Source of the DNA: Arthrobacter sp042667405
Lineage (GTDB): Bacteria; Actinomycetota; Actinomycetes; Actinomycetales; Micrococcaceae
Direction of reading: 5' to 3'
Assembly (NCBI RefSeq): GCF_042667405.1
Contig: NZ_JBHVAL010000001.1
Coordinates: 682,001-746,000, forward strand
DNA length: 64,000 nt
Shown here: one piece after another, positions 17,371 through 25,556 of the stretch
Layout: the number at the start of each line of letters is the position of its first letter
Position numbering within the stretch: the first letter of the stretch is position 1
Made by a program: the position numbers and the translations under genes
Notes under the pieces: model-generated
What the model saw: only the letters and a program-made list of their open reading frames with translations
Databases searched by the model: none
What the model was told of the DNA's origin: nothing

Positions 17371-18726
17371 TCAGGCAGTGGTCACGCGGACGTGGAGATC
17401 TTCTTCCGGCGGCGTCCAGCTCGCCGGGTCCGCATCCACCTGCTCGCCCGAACGGATGTCCTTGACCTGGTGTTTGCCGTCGTCGTCGGTGAACCAAACA
17501 AACGGGATACCCCGCCGGTCGGCGAATTTGATCTGCTTGCCGAACTTTTCGGCCTTGGCGGCCACCTCGGTGGCGATGCCACGGCCCCGCAACTGGGCCG
17601 CGATGTCCTGGGCGGCCGACCAGCTCTCGTCGGTGTTGAGTGCAACCAAAACAGCTGTCGGCACAGCGCGGGAGGCGGAGGCCAGCTCCTGGCTGAGGAT
17701 GCGCGAGACAAGCCGCGTCACGCCGATGGAAAGCCCGACGCCGGGGAACTTGCGGTTGCCCTTGCTGGCCAGGGCATCGTAGCGCCCGCCGGAACAGATC
17801 GAACCCAACTGCTCATGGCCCACCAGGACGGTCTCGACTACCGTGCCGGTGTAATAGTCCAGCCCGCGTGCGATGCTCAGGTCCGCCACGACCTTCCCAG
17901 GGGCACGCTGCACGGCGGCTTCGATGACCTGCTGCAACTCATCCAGCCCCTCTTCAAGAAGATCATCCTTCACCCCGAGAGCGCGCACCTGCTCCACGAA
18001 CGAGGTGTCCTCAGTTCGGATGGTGGCAAGCTGCAGCGCAAGTGCCGCCTGCTCATCCGTGGCACCAAGCTCGGACTTGAGCAGCCCGGCCACCTTGTCG
18101 GCACCGATCTTCTCCAGTTTGTCGATGCTCCGCAACACACCGGCTGTATCCGTCAGGCCAATGCCCCGATAGAAGCCTTCGGCCAGCTTCCGGTTGTTGA
18201 TCCGGAGCCGGAAGTCCGGGATCGGCAGGGCGCTGAGGGCTTCGGCGATGACCAACGCAATTTCGACGTCATAACGGAACGGCAGTTCGCCGTCGCCTAC
18301 GACGTCGATATCCGCCTGGGTGAACTCGCGCGCCCGGCCCTCTTGGGGACGCTCACCGCGCCACACTTTCTGGATCTGGTAGCGGCGGAACGGAAACGCC
18401 AGGTAGCCGGCGTTCTCCACGACATAACGGGCGAAGGGAACCGTCAGATCGAAGTGCAGGGCAAGGGCGTTGGGATCCGCTTTGTCAGACCCATTCGGCT
18501 TCGCAGCGTCGCCTTCGTCGTCCTGGAGCCGGCTCAGCCCATAGACCTCTTTGTCGATCTCGCCCTTGCGGAGCAGCTGGCCCACCGTTTCCACAGCACG
18601 TGTCTCGATGGAGGAAAAGCCATGCAGTTCGAAGGTCTTACGGAGCGTGTCCAGGACATGGAGCTCCACCAACCGCTCCTGGGGAAGCCACTCGGGGAAT
18701 CCGGACAGGGAGGCGGTACGTGCCAT
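17371..18726 (-). CDS. hisS: Histidyl-tRNA synthetase
   Basis: 451 residues from ATG 18726 (MARTASLSGFPEWLPQERL) with an AAGGAGA ribosome-binding site. Class II synthetase: motif 2 region FRRYQIQKVWRGERPQEGR, the histidine signature GLDYYTGTVVE, and SGGRYD are intact, and a C-terminal anticodon domain follows. An acidic insertion (RLQDDEGDAAKPNGSDKADP) lies before the LTVPFARYV segment, as in the longer actinobacterial HisRS form. aspS lies 111 bp downstream and is probably expressed from the same region. Confidence 0.97.
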   Translation of the reverse strand: MARTASLSGFPEWLPQERLVELHVLDTLRKTFELHGFSSIETRAVETVGQLLRKGEIDKEVYGLSRLQDDEGDAAKPNGSDKADPNALALHFDLTVPFARYVVENAGYLAFPFRRYQIQKVWRGERPQEGRAREFTQADIDVVGDGELPFRYDVEIALVIAEALSALPIPDFRLRINNRKLAEGFYRGIGLTDTAGVLRSIDKLEKIGADKVAGLLKSELGATDEQAALALQLATIRTEDTSFVEQVRALGVKDDLLEEGLDELQQVIEAAVQRAPGKVVADLSIARGLDYYTGTVVETVLVGHEQLGSICSGGRYDALASKGNRKFPGVGLSIGVTRLVSRILSQELASASRAVPTAVLVALNTDESWSAAQDIAAQLRGRGIATEVAAKAEKFGKQIKFADRRGIPFVWFTDDDGKHQVKDIRSGEQVDADPASWTPPEEDLHVRVTTA

Positions 18727-18777
18727 GGTGGAATTGTCTCCTTGAAAAAGCTGACGCAAGCTTCGGCGCTGCAGCTT

Positions 18778-18798
18778 TAAACGCCCGTTCGGCGTTTA
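18778..18798. repeat. Inverted repeat upstream of hisS
   Basis: An 8-bp perfect inverted repeat, TAAACGCC and GGCGTTTA with a 5-base spacer, lies 52 bp upstream of hisS in the divergent hisS/cyclophilin gap. Possible operator or leader hairpin. Confidence 0.5.
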
Positions 18799-18822
18799 CA
18801 GGGCGGGCGTCCAGCCGGTCAT

Positions 18823-18853
18823 GCATAAACTATGTGCGGCAGCCAGTTTATGC
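18823..18853. repeat. Second inverted repeat in the hisS/cyclophilin gap
   Basis: A 9-bp perfect inverted repeat, GCATAAACT and AGTTTATGC, with a 13-base spacer, in an AT-richer patch centred between the two divergent starts. Confidence 0.5.
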
Positions 18854-18933
18854 TTTCCGCGCGTGCACATCTAATGCAGCATGCCCGGGTTCCTGTCGGC
18901 AGCCATCCGAAGCTGACTTAATCAGGAGGACTT

Positions 18934-19737
18934 TTGGCAACAAGGTCGCGGGATGACCGCGAAGCGAAGCGTCGCATCAGGCAGATGGAAGCCAAGCGCG
19001 CCCTGCGGCAGGAACAGGGAAAGCGCCGCAAACGCGACAACACCATCGCCATTGGCGCCGGAGCTGCAGCTGTAGTCCTGGCTGTCGTCCTGCAGCTGAC
19101 CGTCTTCAGCTCCAACCCCACAGAAGCGGAGTTCGCCGCCGCAGAAGCCGGACTCAGTTCTCCCTCGGCGTCGCCCTCTGCCGCTCCTTCCCAAAACAGT
19201 GCAGACGTTCCGAGCGCGGACACAGCCGCAGGCAAGACATTCACGGGCCAGCTCTCCCTGAACGGCGGGGCCGTTGGCGTCGAATTGAACGGCACTGCCG
19301 CTCCCCAGGCAGCCGCGGTCCTGAAGTCGCTGACGGATTCCGGCTACTACAACGGCGCCAATTGCCACCGGTTGACCACGTCCGAAACATTTGGGCTCCT
19401 GCAGTGCGGCGCCAAGTCCGAGGACGGCGCCGACGATCCCAACTATCGCTGGGGTCCCTTGGAAAACACTCCGGCGGACAACAAGTATGCTGCGGGGACA
19501 ATCGCCATCGCCCGGACAGGCAATAACGCCTACGGCAACGGCCACCAGTTCTTTATCGTCTACAAGGACACCACCATCCCGGCCGATACCGCGGGCGGAT
19601 ACACCGTGGTGGGCAAGGTGACCAGCGGACTGGATGTGGTGACCAACATCGCCGCCGCAGGTCTCAAACCGGGCCAAAACAACAGCGACGGCGCCCCTGT
19701 GGCACCTGTCACGATAGACTCGTTCTCTCTGAAGTAA
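18934..19737 (+). CDS. Membrane-anchored cyclophilin-type peptidyl-prolyl isomerase
   Basis: 267 residues. A TTG start follows AGGAGGA closely. A highly charged cytoplasmic N-terminus (DDREAKRRIRQMEAKRALRQ) precedes one membrane helix (AIGAGAAAVVLAVVLQLTVF, about 39-58), then a Ser/Ala/Pro linker and an extracellular cyclophilin domain from about residue 100. Domain signatures include YYNGANCHRL, the GPLEN segment, and GTIAIARTGNNAYGNGHQFF. The substrate-binding FMIQGGD motif is replaced by FGLLQCGA, as in many actinobacterial membrane cyclophilins. Probably helps fold exported proteins. It is divergent from hisS and 66 bp upstream of the DUF349 gene. Confidence 0.9.
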   Translation: MATRSRDDREAKRRIRQMEAKRALRQEQGKRRKRDNTIAIGAGAAAVVLAVVLQLTVFSSNPTEAEFAAAEAGLSSPSASPSAAPSQNSADVPSADTAAGKTFTGQLSLNGGAVGVELNGTAAPQAAAVLKSLTDSGYYNGANCHRLTTSETFGLLQCGAKSEDGADDPNYRWGPLENTPADNKYAAGTIAIARTGNNAYGNGHQFFIVYKDTTIPADTAGGYTVVGKVTSGLDVVTNIAAAGLKPGQNNSDGAPVAPVTIDSFSLK

Positions 19738-19803
19738 CCAGCTCCGGTCCCAGGCCCGGCGTGCATTGCCTTAGCAGTCCCTCCAAGCGAAAGACTTTTA
19801 GCG

Positions 19804-21291
19804 GTGACAGACAGTCAGAAATCCGACGAAACAGCAGCAGTGGCCAACGATGAAGCAGCTGAGGTGATCGAAGCAACCGAAGCCGGGGCATCATCCGACG
19901 CCGTGGTCGCTTCGACGCCCACCGAGCCCCCGGCTCCCCGCCCTGCCCCGTCCGCGGCTCCGTCGCCGGCAGCCTTTGCGGCCCGTCCGAAAGCGCCCGC
20001 CCCTGTTGTTCCTGCTGCTCCGGCGGTCTCTGCGGCGTCGCTCGCCGAGGCGGCCAAGTGGGGGCGCGCTGAAGGAGATGGCCACGTCTTCCTGACGCTG
20101 GATGGCGGGGAAATCGCCGTCGGGCAGTACCCGGGAGTCAGCCCCGACGAAGCCCTGGGCTACTTCGCCCGGAAGTTCGACGACGTTATCGCCCAGGTCG
20201 TGCTGCTCGAGCACCGCGTGGAGTCCAAGGCTCCAGCAACGGACATGCAGAAGACCGTCACACACCTGCGTGAGCAACTTGCAGAGCGCAACATGGTCGG
20301 TGACATCCGCTCCGCCGAGGCCCGGCTGGACACCCTGTCGACGCAAATTGTCGAACTGGAGAAGTCCGAAAAGGCGGCCCACGATGCCCTGCGGGCCAGC
20401 GAACTGGCTGCCCGCGAAGCCATCGTGGCTGAAGCGGAGTCCATCGCGGGACAGGATCCGGCACAGATCCAGTGGAAAACCTCCAGCGCCCGCATGAACG
20501 AGCTCTTCGAGTCCTGGAAGGCCGCCCAAAAGAGCGGCGTCCGCCTGGGCCGGAGCAACGAGGATGCACTGTGGAAGAGGTTCCGCTCGGCCCGCACGGT
20601 CTTCGACCGTCACCGCCGTGCCTACTTCTCGCAGCTGGACAGCAACAACTCCGCCGCCAAGACCGCGAAGGAGGCCTTGATCGCAGAGGCCGAGGCACTT
20701 TCCTCCTCGACCGACTGGGGATACGCCGCCGGTGAATACCGCAGGCTCATGGACCAGTGGAAGGCAACTCCCCGCGCAAGCCGCAAGGACGACGACGCGT
20801 TGTGGGGGCGTTTCCGGGCCGCACAGGATGTCTTCTTCAGCAACCGCCAAGCCGCCAATGACCAGATCGACCAGGAATACACCGCAAATCTGGCCGTCAA
20901 GGAGCAACTGGTCATCGAGGCCCAGGCGTTACTGCCCATCAAGGACCTCAATGCCGCCAAGAAGGCCCTCCAGTCCATCCGGGACCGTTGGGATGATGCC
21001 GGCAAGGTGCCGCGCGCTGATATGGGCCGGATCGAGGCAGGCCTCCGGAAGGTCGAAGATGCTGTTCGCGAAGCCGAAGAAGAGAAGTGGCGCCGGAGCA
21101 ACCCTGAGACGAAGGCACGCACCAACAGCGCCCTGACACAACTTGAAGCGGCAATCGCAGGCCTCAAGGACGATCTCGACAGGGCCGAGAAAGCAGGCGA
21201 CCAGCGTCGCATCAAGGCTGCTCGCGAAGCCCTTGAAGCCCGCCAAGCCTGGCTCGACCAAATCCAGCGTTCGGCCAGCGACCTCGCATAG
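19804..21291 (+). CDS. DUF349 domain-containing protein
   Basis: 495 residues from GTG 19804. Residues 1-80 are Ala/Pro-rich and disordered. A beta-rich section (VFLTLDGGEIAVGQYPG) follows, then repeated helical DUF349 units of about 70 residues each, with the recurring pattern SSAR-NELFESWKAAQKSG, YRRLMDQWKATPRAS and LWGRFRAAQDVFFSNR. The last part is a coiled coil (LEAAIAGLKDDLDRAEKAG). Such proteins are widespread in actinobacteria and have no settled function. No membrane segment. Followed by a weak inverted repeat. Confidence 0.88.
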   Translation: MTDSQKSDETAAVANDEAAEVIEATEAGASSDAVVASTPTEPPAPRPAPSAAPSPAAFAARPKAPAPVVPAAPAVSAASLAEAAKWGRAEGDGHVFLTLDGGEIAVGQYPGVSPDEALGYFARKFDDVIAQVVLLEHRVESKAPATDMQKTVTHLREQLAERNMVGDIRSAEARLDTLSTQIVELEKSEKAAHDALRASELAAREAIVAEAESIAGQDPAQIQWKTSSARMNELFESWKAAQKSGVRLGRSNEDALWKRFRSARTVFDRHRRAYFSQLDSNNSAAKTAKEALIAEAEALSSSTDWGYAAGEYRRLMDQWKATPRASRKDDDALWGRFRAAQDVFFSNRQAANDQIDQEYTANLAVKEQLVIEAQALLPIKDLNAAKKALQSIRDRWDDAGKVPRADMGRIEAGLRKVEDAVREAEEEKWRRSNPETKARTNSALTQLEAAIAGLKDDLDRAEKAGDQRRIKAAREALEARQAWLDQIQRSASDLA

Positions 21292-21309
21292 TCACCCATA
21301 ACGCTGCCA

Positions 21310-21351
21310 CAGGCTCCGTTCCGGTTATCCACATAGCCAGGACGGAGCCTG
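21310..21351 (+). terminator. Possible terminator after the DUF349 gene
   Basis: A 10-bp perfect inverted repeat (21310-21319 and 21342-21351) with a long 22-base loop, 18 bp after the stop. The loop is long and no T-run follows, so the call is weak. Confidence 0.4.
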
Positions 21352-21385
21352 TACTCGTTGGACCACGCACCGGAATGATCGAGTG

Positions 21386-22015
21386 ATGGTCCCCTCTGAT
21401 AAAGCCCCGCACCTGCTGGAGCCGGTCATCCCCGAGCTCTACTCCCCTGGCCGCATCTTCACGTGGAACGAGCTCCAGGGAATGGCCGTTGACGGCATCC
21501 TGCTGCCTCTGTATGGAAAGAACTACGCTTCTCCGGGTGTGGCCATCACGCAGCGCATCCGGGCCCGCGCAGCAGCCCTGAGCGTCCCGGCACGGATCCG
21601 CACCAAAGTAGCCGCCGGCAGGTTGACCGCCGCCTGGATCTACGGGTGCGCCAAACCACCGGAAAAGTTGTCGCTCCTGGTGGACGCGAAACACCGCATC
21701 TCCAGCCTTCGCGGCACCCTGGGCTGCAGTCTCCATGAAGTCCGGCTTGGGCAGATGGATGTCGTGAGCCTCGGCGGGATGCTCGTGAGCAGCCCACTGC
21801 GTACCGCGGCAGACATCGCGCTGCACGTTGAAGCCGATCGTGCCCTGCCAGTGCTGAGGCGCCTCCTGGACCGACCCGAGCTTGGCATCAAGCTACGCCT
21901 GCTGGTCCTGGCAGTGGAAGCTGCTCCCCGCGTGCCTCACAAGAAACGCGCCTTGGCCACCTTGGCGCAACTCACACCGAAGGCGGCGCCCCGGCCCGGG
22001 TCAGTGCCCAACTAG
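21386..22015 (+). CDS. AbiEi-like antitoxin-type protein, orphan
   Basis: 209 residues from ATG 21386 (a GTG sits one codon earlier). The sequence resembles the C-terminal domain of type IV AbiEi antitoxins as annotated in Arthrobacter: AAWIYGCAKPPEKLSLLVDA, then RISSLRGTLGCSLHEVRLG, then SPLRTAADIALHV. A helical N-terminal region could be the DNA-binding part (ITQRIRARAAALSVPARIRT). No AbiEii nucleotidyltransferase toxin gene is adjacent. The stop codon overlaps the rel stop on the other strand (shared CTAG). Family assignment is moderate. Confidence 0.55.
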   Translation: MVPSDKAPHLLEPVIPELYSPGRIFTWNELQGMAVDGILLPLYGKNYASPGVAITQRIRARAAALSVPARIRTKVAAGRLTAAWIYGCAKPPEKLSLLVDAKHRISSLRGTLGCSLHEVRLGQMDVVSLGGMLVSSPLRTAADIALHVEADRALPVLRRLLDRPELGIKLRLLVLAVEAAPRVPHKKRALATLAQLTPKAAPRPGSVPN

Positions 22016-24405
22016 CTCCTGCGGCTGTTTCCGGTAGTGCGGTAGACGTCAAAGACCCCATCGATGCGACGAACAGCGTTCAGAACGTGGTGAAGATACT
22101 TTGGGTCGCCCATTTCGAATGCAAACTTGGAGATCGCAACCCTGTCGCTGGAAGTGTGGACGGATGCAGCCAGGATATTGACGTGGTTCTCCGACAGAAT
22201 GCGCGTCACGTCGGACAGGAGCGACTTTCGATCGAGTGCTTCAACCTGGATCTCCACCAGGAAGACGCTGGACTGCGTCGGCGCCCATTCGACGTCGACA
22301 ATCCTGTCGGGCTGGTCACGCAGGCCGGAGACGTTGGTACAGTCCGTCCGGTGCACGGAGACGCCGGAACCGCGCGTCACGAAGCCCAGGATGGGATCCG
22401 GAGGAACAGGCGTACAGCACCGTGCCAGCTTGACCCACACGTCGCCCACGCCCCTGACGATGACGCCTGAATCCGAGAACTTGGATTTGGCCACCTGGGT
22501 GGGGATGCTGACCTCGTCCAGGTCCTCGTCCGGTGTCTCATGTCCGCCCAAGTGCTCCATGAGCTTTTCCATGACGGACTGGGCCGAGGTATGCCCGTCT
22601 CCGACACCTGCGTAAAGGCCGGAGATATCCACGTAATGGAAATCCTCGGCAACTGCGGACAGGGCATCGTGGGTCATGAGCCTCTGGAGCGGGAGGTTCT
22701 GCTTCCGCATTGCGCGGGTGAGCATATCCTTGCCGCGGTCTATCGCTTCTTCGCGGCGCTCCTTGGTGAACCATTGCCTGATCTTGTTGCGCGCCCGTGC
22801 CGACTTGACGAAGTGCTGCCAGTCCTGGCTCGGCCCGGCCCCTTCAGCCTTGGAAGTGAAGATCTCCACCCAGTCGCCGTGGTTCAGTTCACTGTTCAGC
22901 GGCACGAGCTTGCCGTTGACACGTGCGCCGATGGTCCGGTGCCCGACTTCGGTGTGGACAGCGTAGGCAAAGTCGACGGGAGTAGAGCCGGCGGGAAGGG
23001 CCATGACTTCGCCCTTGGGCGTAAAGACGAAGACTTCCCGGGCGTTGATCTCGTAGCGGAGGGAATCCAGGAACTCTCCGGGATCCGACGTTTCCTGCTG
23101 CCAGTCCACCAGCGACCGCAGCCAGCCCATGTCGCCGTCCCGCGGGCTGCCCGGGCCTTGTGCCGTACGGTTTGGCTGGTCCTTGTATTTCCAGTGGGCG
23201 GCTACACCGTACTCTGCCCGACGATGCATCTCGTGTGTGCGGATCTGGATTTCAACGGGCTTGCCCCCGGGACCGATCACTGTCGTATGCAGGGACTGGT
23301 ACATGTTGAACTTGGGCATCGCGATGTAGTCCTTGAACCTGCCCGGCAGGGGGTTCCATCGCGAGTGCAGGGTGCCAAGGGCCGCATAACAATCACGGAC
23401 GGAGTCCACCAGGACCCGCACGCCCATGAGGTCGTTGATGTCGTCGAAGTCCTTATCCCTGACGATCATCTTCTGGTAGATGGAGTAGTAATGCTTGGGG
23501 CGGCCTGTAATGGTGGCCTTGATCCTGGCAGTCCGAAGGTCGTCCGCTATTTGGTTGCGGATAACGCCCAAGCTCTTTTCGCGCTCCGGAGTGCGGTCCC
23601 CCACCATGCGGACGATTTCCTCGTACACCTTGGGGTAAAGGGCAGCGAAGGACAGGTCCTCGAGTTCCCACTTGATGGTGTTCATACCCAGGCGGTGGGC
23701 CAGAGGCGCGAAGATCTCAAGGGTTTCCCGGGCCTTGCGCGAAGAAGACTCCGCGGACACGAAACGCCAGGTGCGGGCATTGTGGAGACGGTCTGCCAGT
23801 TTAATCATGAGGACCCGGATGTCCTTGGCCATGGCGACAACCATTTTGCGGACGGTTTCCGACTGTGCGGCCTCGCCGAAGCTGACCTTGTCCAGCTTGG
23901 TGACGCCATCGACCAACATGGCAACCTCCGGCCCGAAATCCCGGGTCAGGTCAGCCAAGGTATAGGGAGTGTCTTCCACGGTGTCATGCAACAATGCAGC
24001 AGCCAACGTGGTGCCCGTCATGCCCAGCTCGGCCAGGATCGTAGCCACTGCCACCGGGTGGGTGATGTACGGATCGCCGCTCTTGCGCTTCTGGCCCTGG
24101 TGGCTCCGCTCAGCGACGGCGAAGGCGCGTTGGATCAGGTCGAAATCCTCTTTGGGATTGTTGGCCCTGACGGTCCGCAGCAATGGCTCAAGGATCGGCG
24201 AGTACGGCGCTACACCGCGTCCGGTCAACCGCGCCAGCCGGGAACGCGTGCGTTCCCTCCGGCCGGGGAACGTGGGACGGGCTCCGGGCATGTCAACTGG
24301 TACGGCGCCTGCGGCCCGGGCGGACACACTTGTTGCAGGGACCACAGCTGAGTTGCGGTCCTCTTCCCCGCCCGCCAGTGGTGCCGACGTCGCTCGTTCT
24401 TCCAC
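22012..24405 (-). CDS. relA: Bifunctional (p)ppGpp synthetase/hydrolase, RelA/SpoT family
   Basis: 797 residues from GTG 24405, which has GAGGGG at the right spacing; another GTG five codons upstream is possible. Rel makes (p)ppGpp on amino acid starvation and degrades it otherwise. Domains in order: HD hydrolase (ITHPVAVATILAELG, then ALLHDTVEDT), synthetase (GRPKHYYSIYQKM, then INDLMGVRVLVDS), TGS (VFVFTPKGEVMALPAGSTP), zinc-finger/CC region (RCCTPVPPDPILG) and C-terminal ACT domain. Both catalytic halves look intact, as expected for the single actinobacterial Rel. It lies upstream of secF on the same strand, separated by a strong terminator downstream of secF only. Confidence 0.97.
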   Translation of the reverse strand: MEERATSAPLAGGEEDRNSAVVPATSVSARAAGAVPVDMPGARPTFPGRRERTRSRLARLTGRGVAPYSPILEPLLRTVRANNPKEDFDLIQRAFAVAERSHQGQKRKSGDPYITHPVAVATILAELGMTGTTLAAALLHDTVEDTPYTLADLTRDFGPEVAMLVDGVTKLDKVSFGEAAQSETVRKMVVAMAKDIRVLMIKLADRLHNARTWRFVSAESSSRKARETLEIFAPLAHRLGMNTIKWELEDLSFAALYPKVYEEIVRMVGDRTPEREKSLGVIRNQIADDLRTARIKATITGRPKHYYSIYQKMIVRDKDFDDINDLMGVRVLVDSVRDCYAALGTLHSRWNPLPGRFKDYIAMPKFNMYQSLHTTVIGPGGKPVEIQIRTHEMHRRAEYGVAAHWKYKDQPNRTAQGPGSPRDGDMGWLRSLVDWQQETSDPGEFLDSLRYEINAREVFVFTPKGEVMALPAGSTPVDFAYAVHTEVGHRTIGARVNGKLVPLNSELNHGDWVEIFTSKAEGAGPSQDWQHFVKSARARNKIRQWFTKERREEAIDRGKDMLTRAMRKQNLPLQRLMTHDALSAVAEDFHYVDISGLYAGVGDGHTSAQSVMEKLMEHLGGHETPDEDLDEVSIPTQVAKSKFSDSGVIVRGVGDVWVKLARCCTPVPPDPILGFVTRGSGVSVHRTDCTNVSGLRDQPDRIVDVEWAPTQSSVFLVEIQVEALDRKSLLSDVTRILSENHVNILAASVHTSSDRVAISKFAFEMGDPKYLHHVLNAVRRIDGVFDVYRTTGNSRRS

Positions 24406-24504
24406 AGAAGTACCCCTCACAACCGATTTAATTCTTCCAGTCTATTCCCGCAAGTGAATGCTTCTGCAACTGGACAGCACATGACGAACGGCCGGGCAAG
24501 TCAA

Positions 24505-24540
24505 AGAGCCGGTCACCGCAGGGTTGCGGTGACCGGCTCT
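24505..24540 (-). terminator. secF terminator hairpin
   Basis: A perfect 16-bp inverted repeat (24505-24520 and 24525-24540) with a 4-base loop, followed on the minus strand by a short T-rich run. It lies 27 bp beyond the secF stop. Confidence 0.88.
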
Positions 24541-24566
24541 TCGGAGATTTGACGCTGCATCGGCCC

Positions 24567-25556
24567 CTAAACGGTGGCTTGCGCCCTGCGGTGGGCTACC
24601 TTCTTGGCCTGCTTGACCAGCTCCGGTTCGCCCTGGCGCAGCCAGGCGTAGAGCGGCGCCGCGATGAAGATCGTAGCCGCCGTGCCGATAAGGATGCCAA
24701 CAAACAATGCCAGCGACAGGTCACGGAGCGTTCCGGCACCCAGCAGGCCTGCACCAATGAACAGAATTGCCGCCACGGGCAGGACCGCCACCATCATGGT
24801 GTTGATGGAGCGGACCAGGGTTTGGTTCACCGCGAGGTTGACCTCTTCGCCAAAGGTGCGGCGCGTGGAGGTGGAGATGTCCGAGGTATTTTCGCGGATC
24901 TTGTCGAAGACCACCACGGTGTCGTAGAGCGAGTAGCTCAAGACAGTCAGGAAGCCGATGATGGCCGACGGCGTGACTTCGAAATCGCTCAAAGCATAGA
25001 CACCCGCGGTGGTGAACATCGTGACGAGCATGCCAACAAGCGCTGACAGGGACATTTTCCAGGTCCTGAAGTACAGGGCCATGAGGACCGCAGCCAAGCC
25101 GACGAAGACCACCAGGCCGATGAGGGCTTGCCGGGTCACGTCTTGGCCCCACGTCGGTCCGACGAAGTTGGAGGTGACCTCGTTCGCTGTGACGCCATAG
25201 GCGCTGGTGAGCCCGTCCTTGATGCGGTTGGTCTCGTCGTCGGTCAGCTGATCCGTCTGGATCCGCATGGTGTTTCCCGCAACGTTTGCAACGCGCGGAA
25301 CTGCGTCCGGAACGACGTCATGCACAGCCCGCTCGCCGAGCGCGGCATCTGTGGTGCTCACGTTGGAGACAGTGAACTCCGAGCCACCACGGAACTCGAT
25401 GCCAAGGTTGAAGCCGCCCTTGACCACCGGGATCAGGATGGACAGCGCCACGGCGACAGCCGCGATGGTGAACCAGATCTTCTTTGAATTGACGAAGTTG
25501 TACGAGCGCTTGCCCGTGTAGAGCTCATGGCCGAAGGTTGCGAAGCTCGTTGTCAT
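24567..25556 (-). CDS. secF: Protein translocase subunit SecF
   Basis: 329 residues, six membrane helices predicted from the hydrophobic pattern. SecF with SecD uses the proton gradient to help release proteins on the outer face of the membrane during Sec export. Conserved segments include the periplasmic-type LGIEFRGGSEFTV near residue 75 and the GFLTVLSYSLYDTVVVFDKIREN segment in helix 4-5. The ATG shares a base with the secD stop (TAATG), so translation is probably coupled. A basic tail (KKVAHRRAQATV) ends the protein. Confidence 0.97.
   Translation of the reverse strand: MTTSFATFGHELYTGKRSYNFVNSKKIWFTIAAVAVALSILIPVVKGGFNLGIEFRGGSEFTVSNVSTTDAALGERAVHDVVPDAVPRVANVAGNTMRIQTDQLTDDETNRIKDGLTSAYGVTANEVTSNFVGPTWGQDVTRQALIGLVVFVGLAAVLMALYFRTWKMSLSALVGMLVTMFTTAGVYALSDFEVTPSAIIGFLTVLSYSLYDTVVVFDKIRENTSDISTSTRRTFGEEVNLAVNQTLVRSINTMMVAVLPVAAILFIGAGLLGAGTLRDLSLALFVGILIGTAATIFIAAPLYAWLRQGEPELVKQAKKVAHRRAQATV

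Noticed and set aside
22540..24351. Antisense frame of 603 codons opposite rel
   Set aside because: No protein features; rel is certain.
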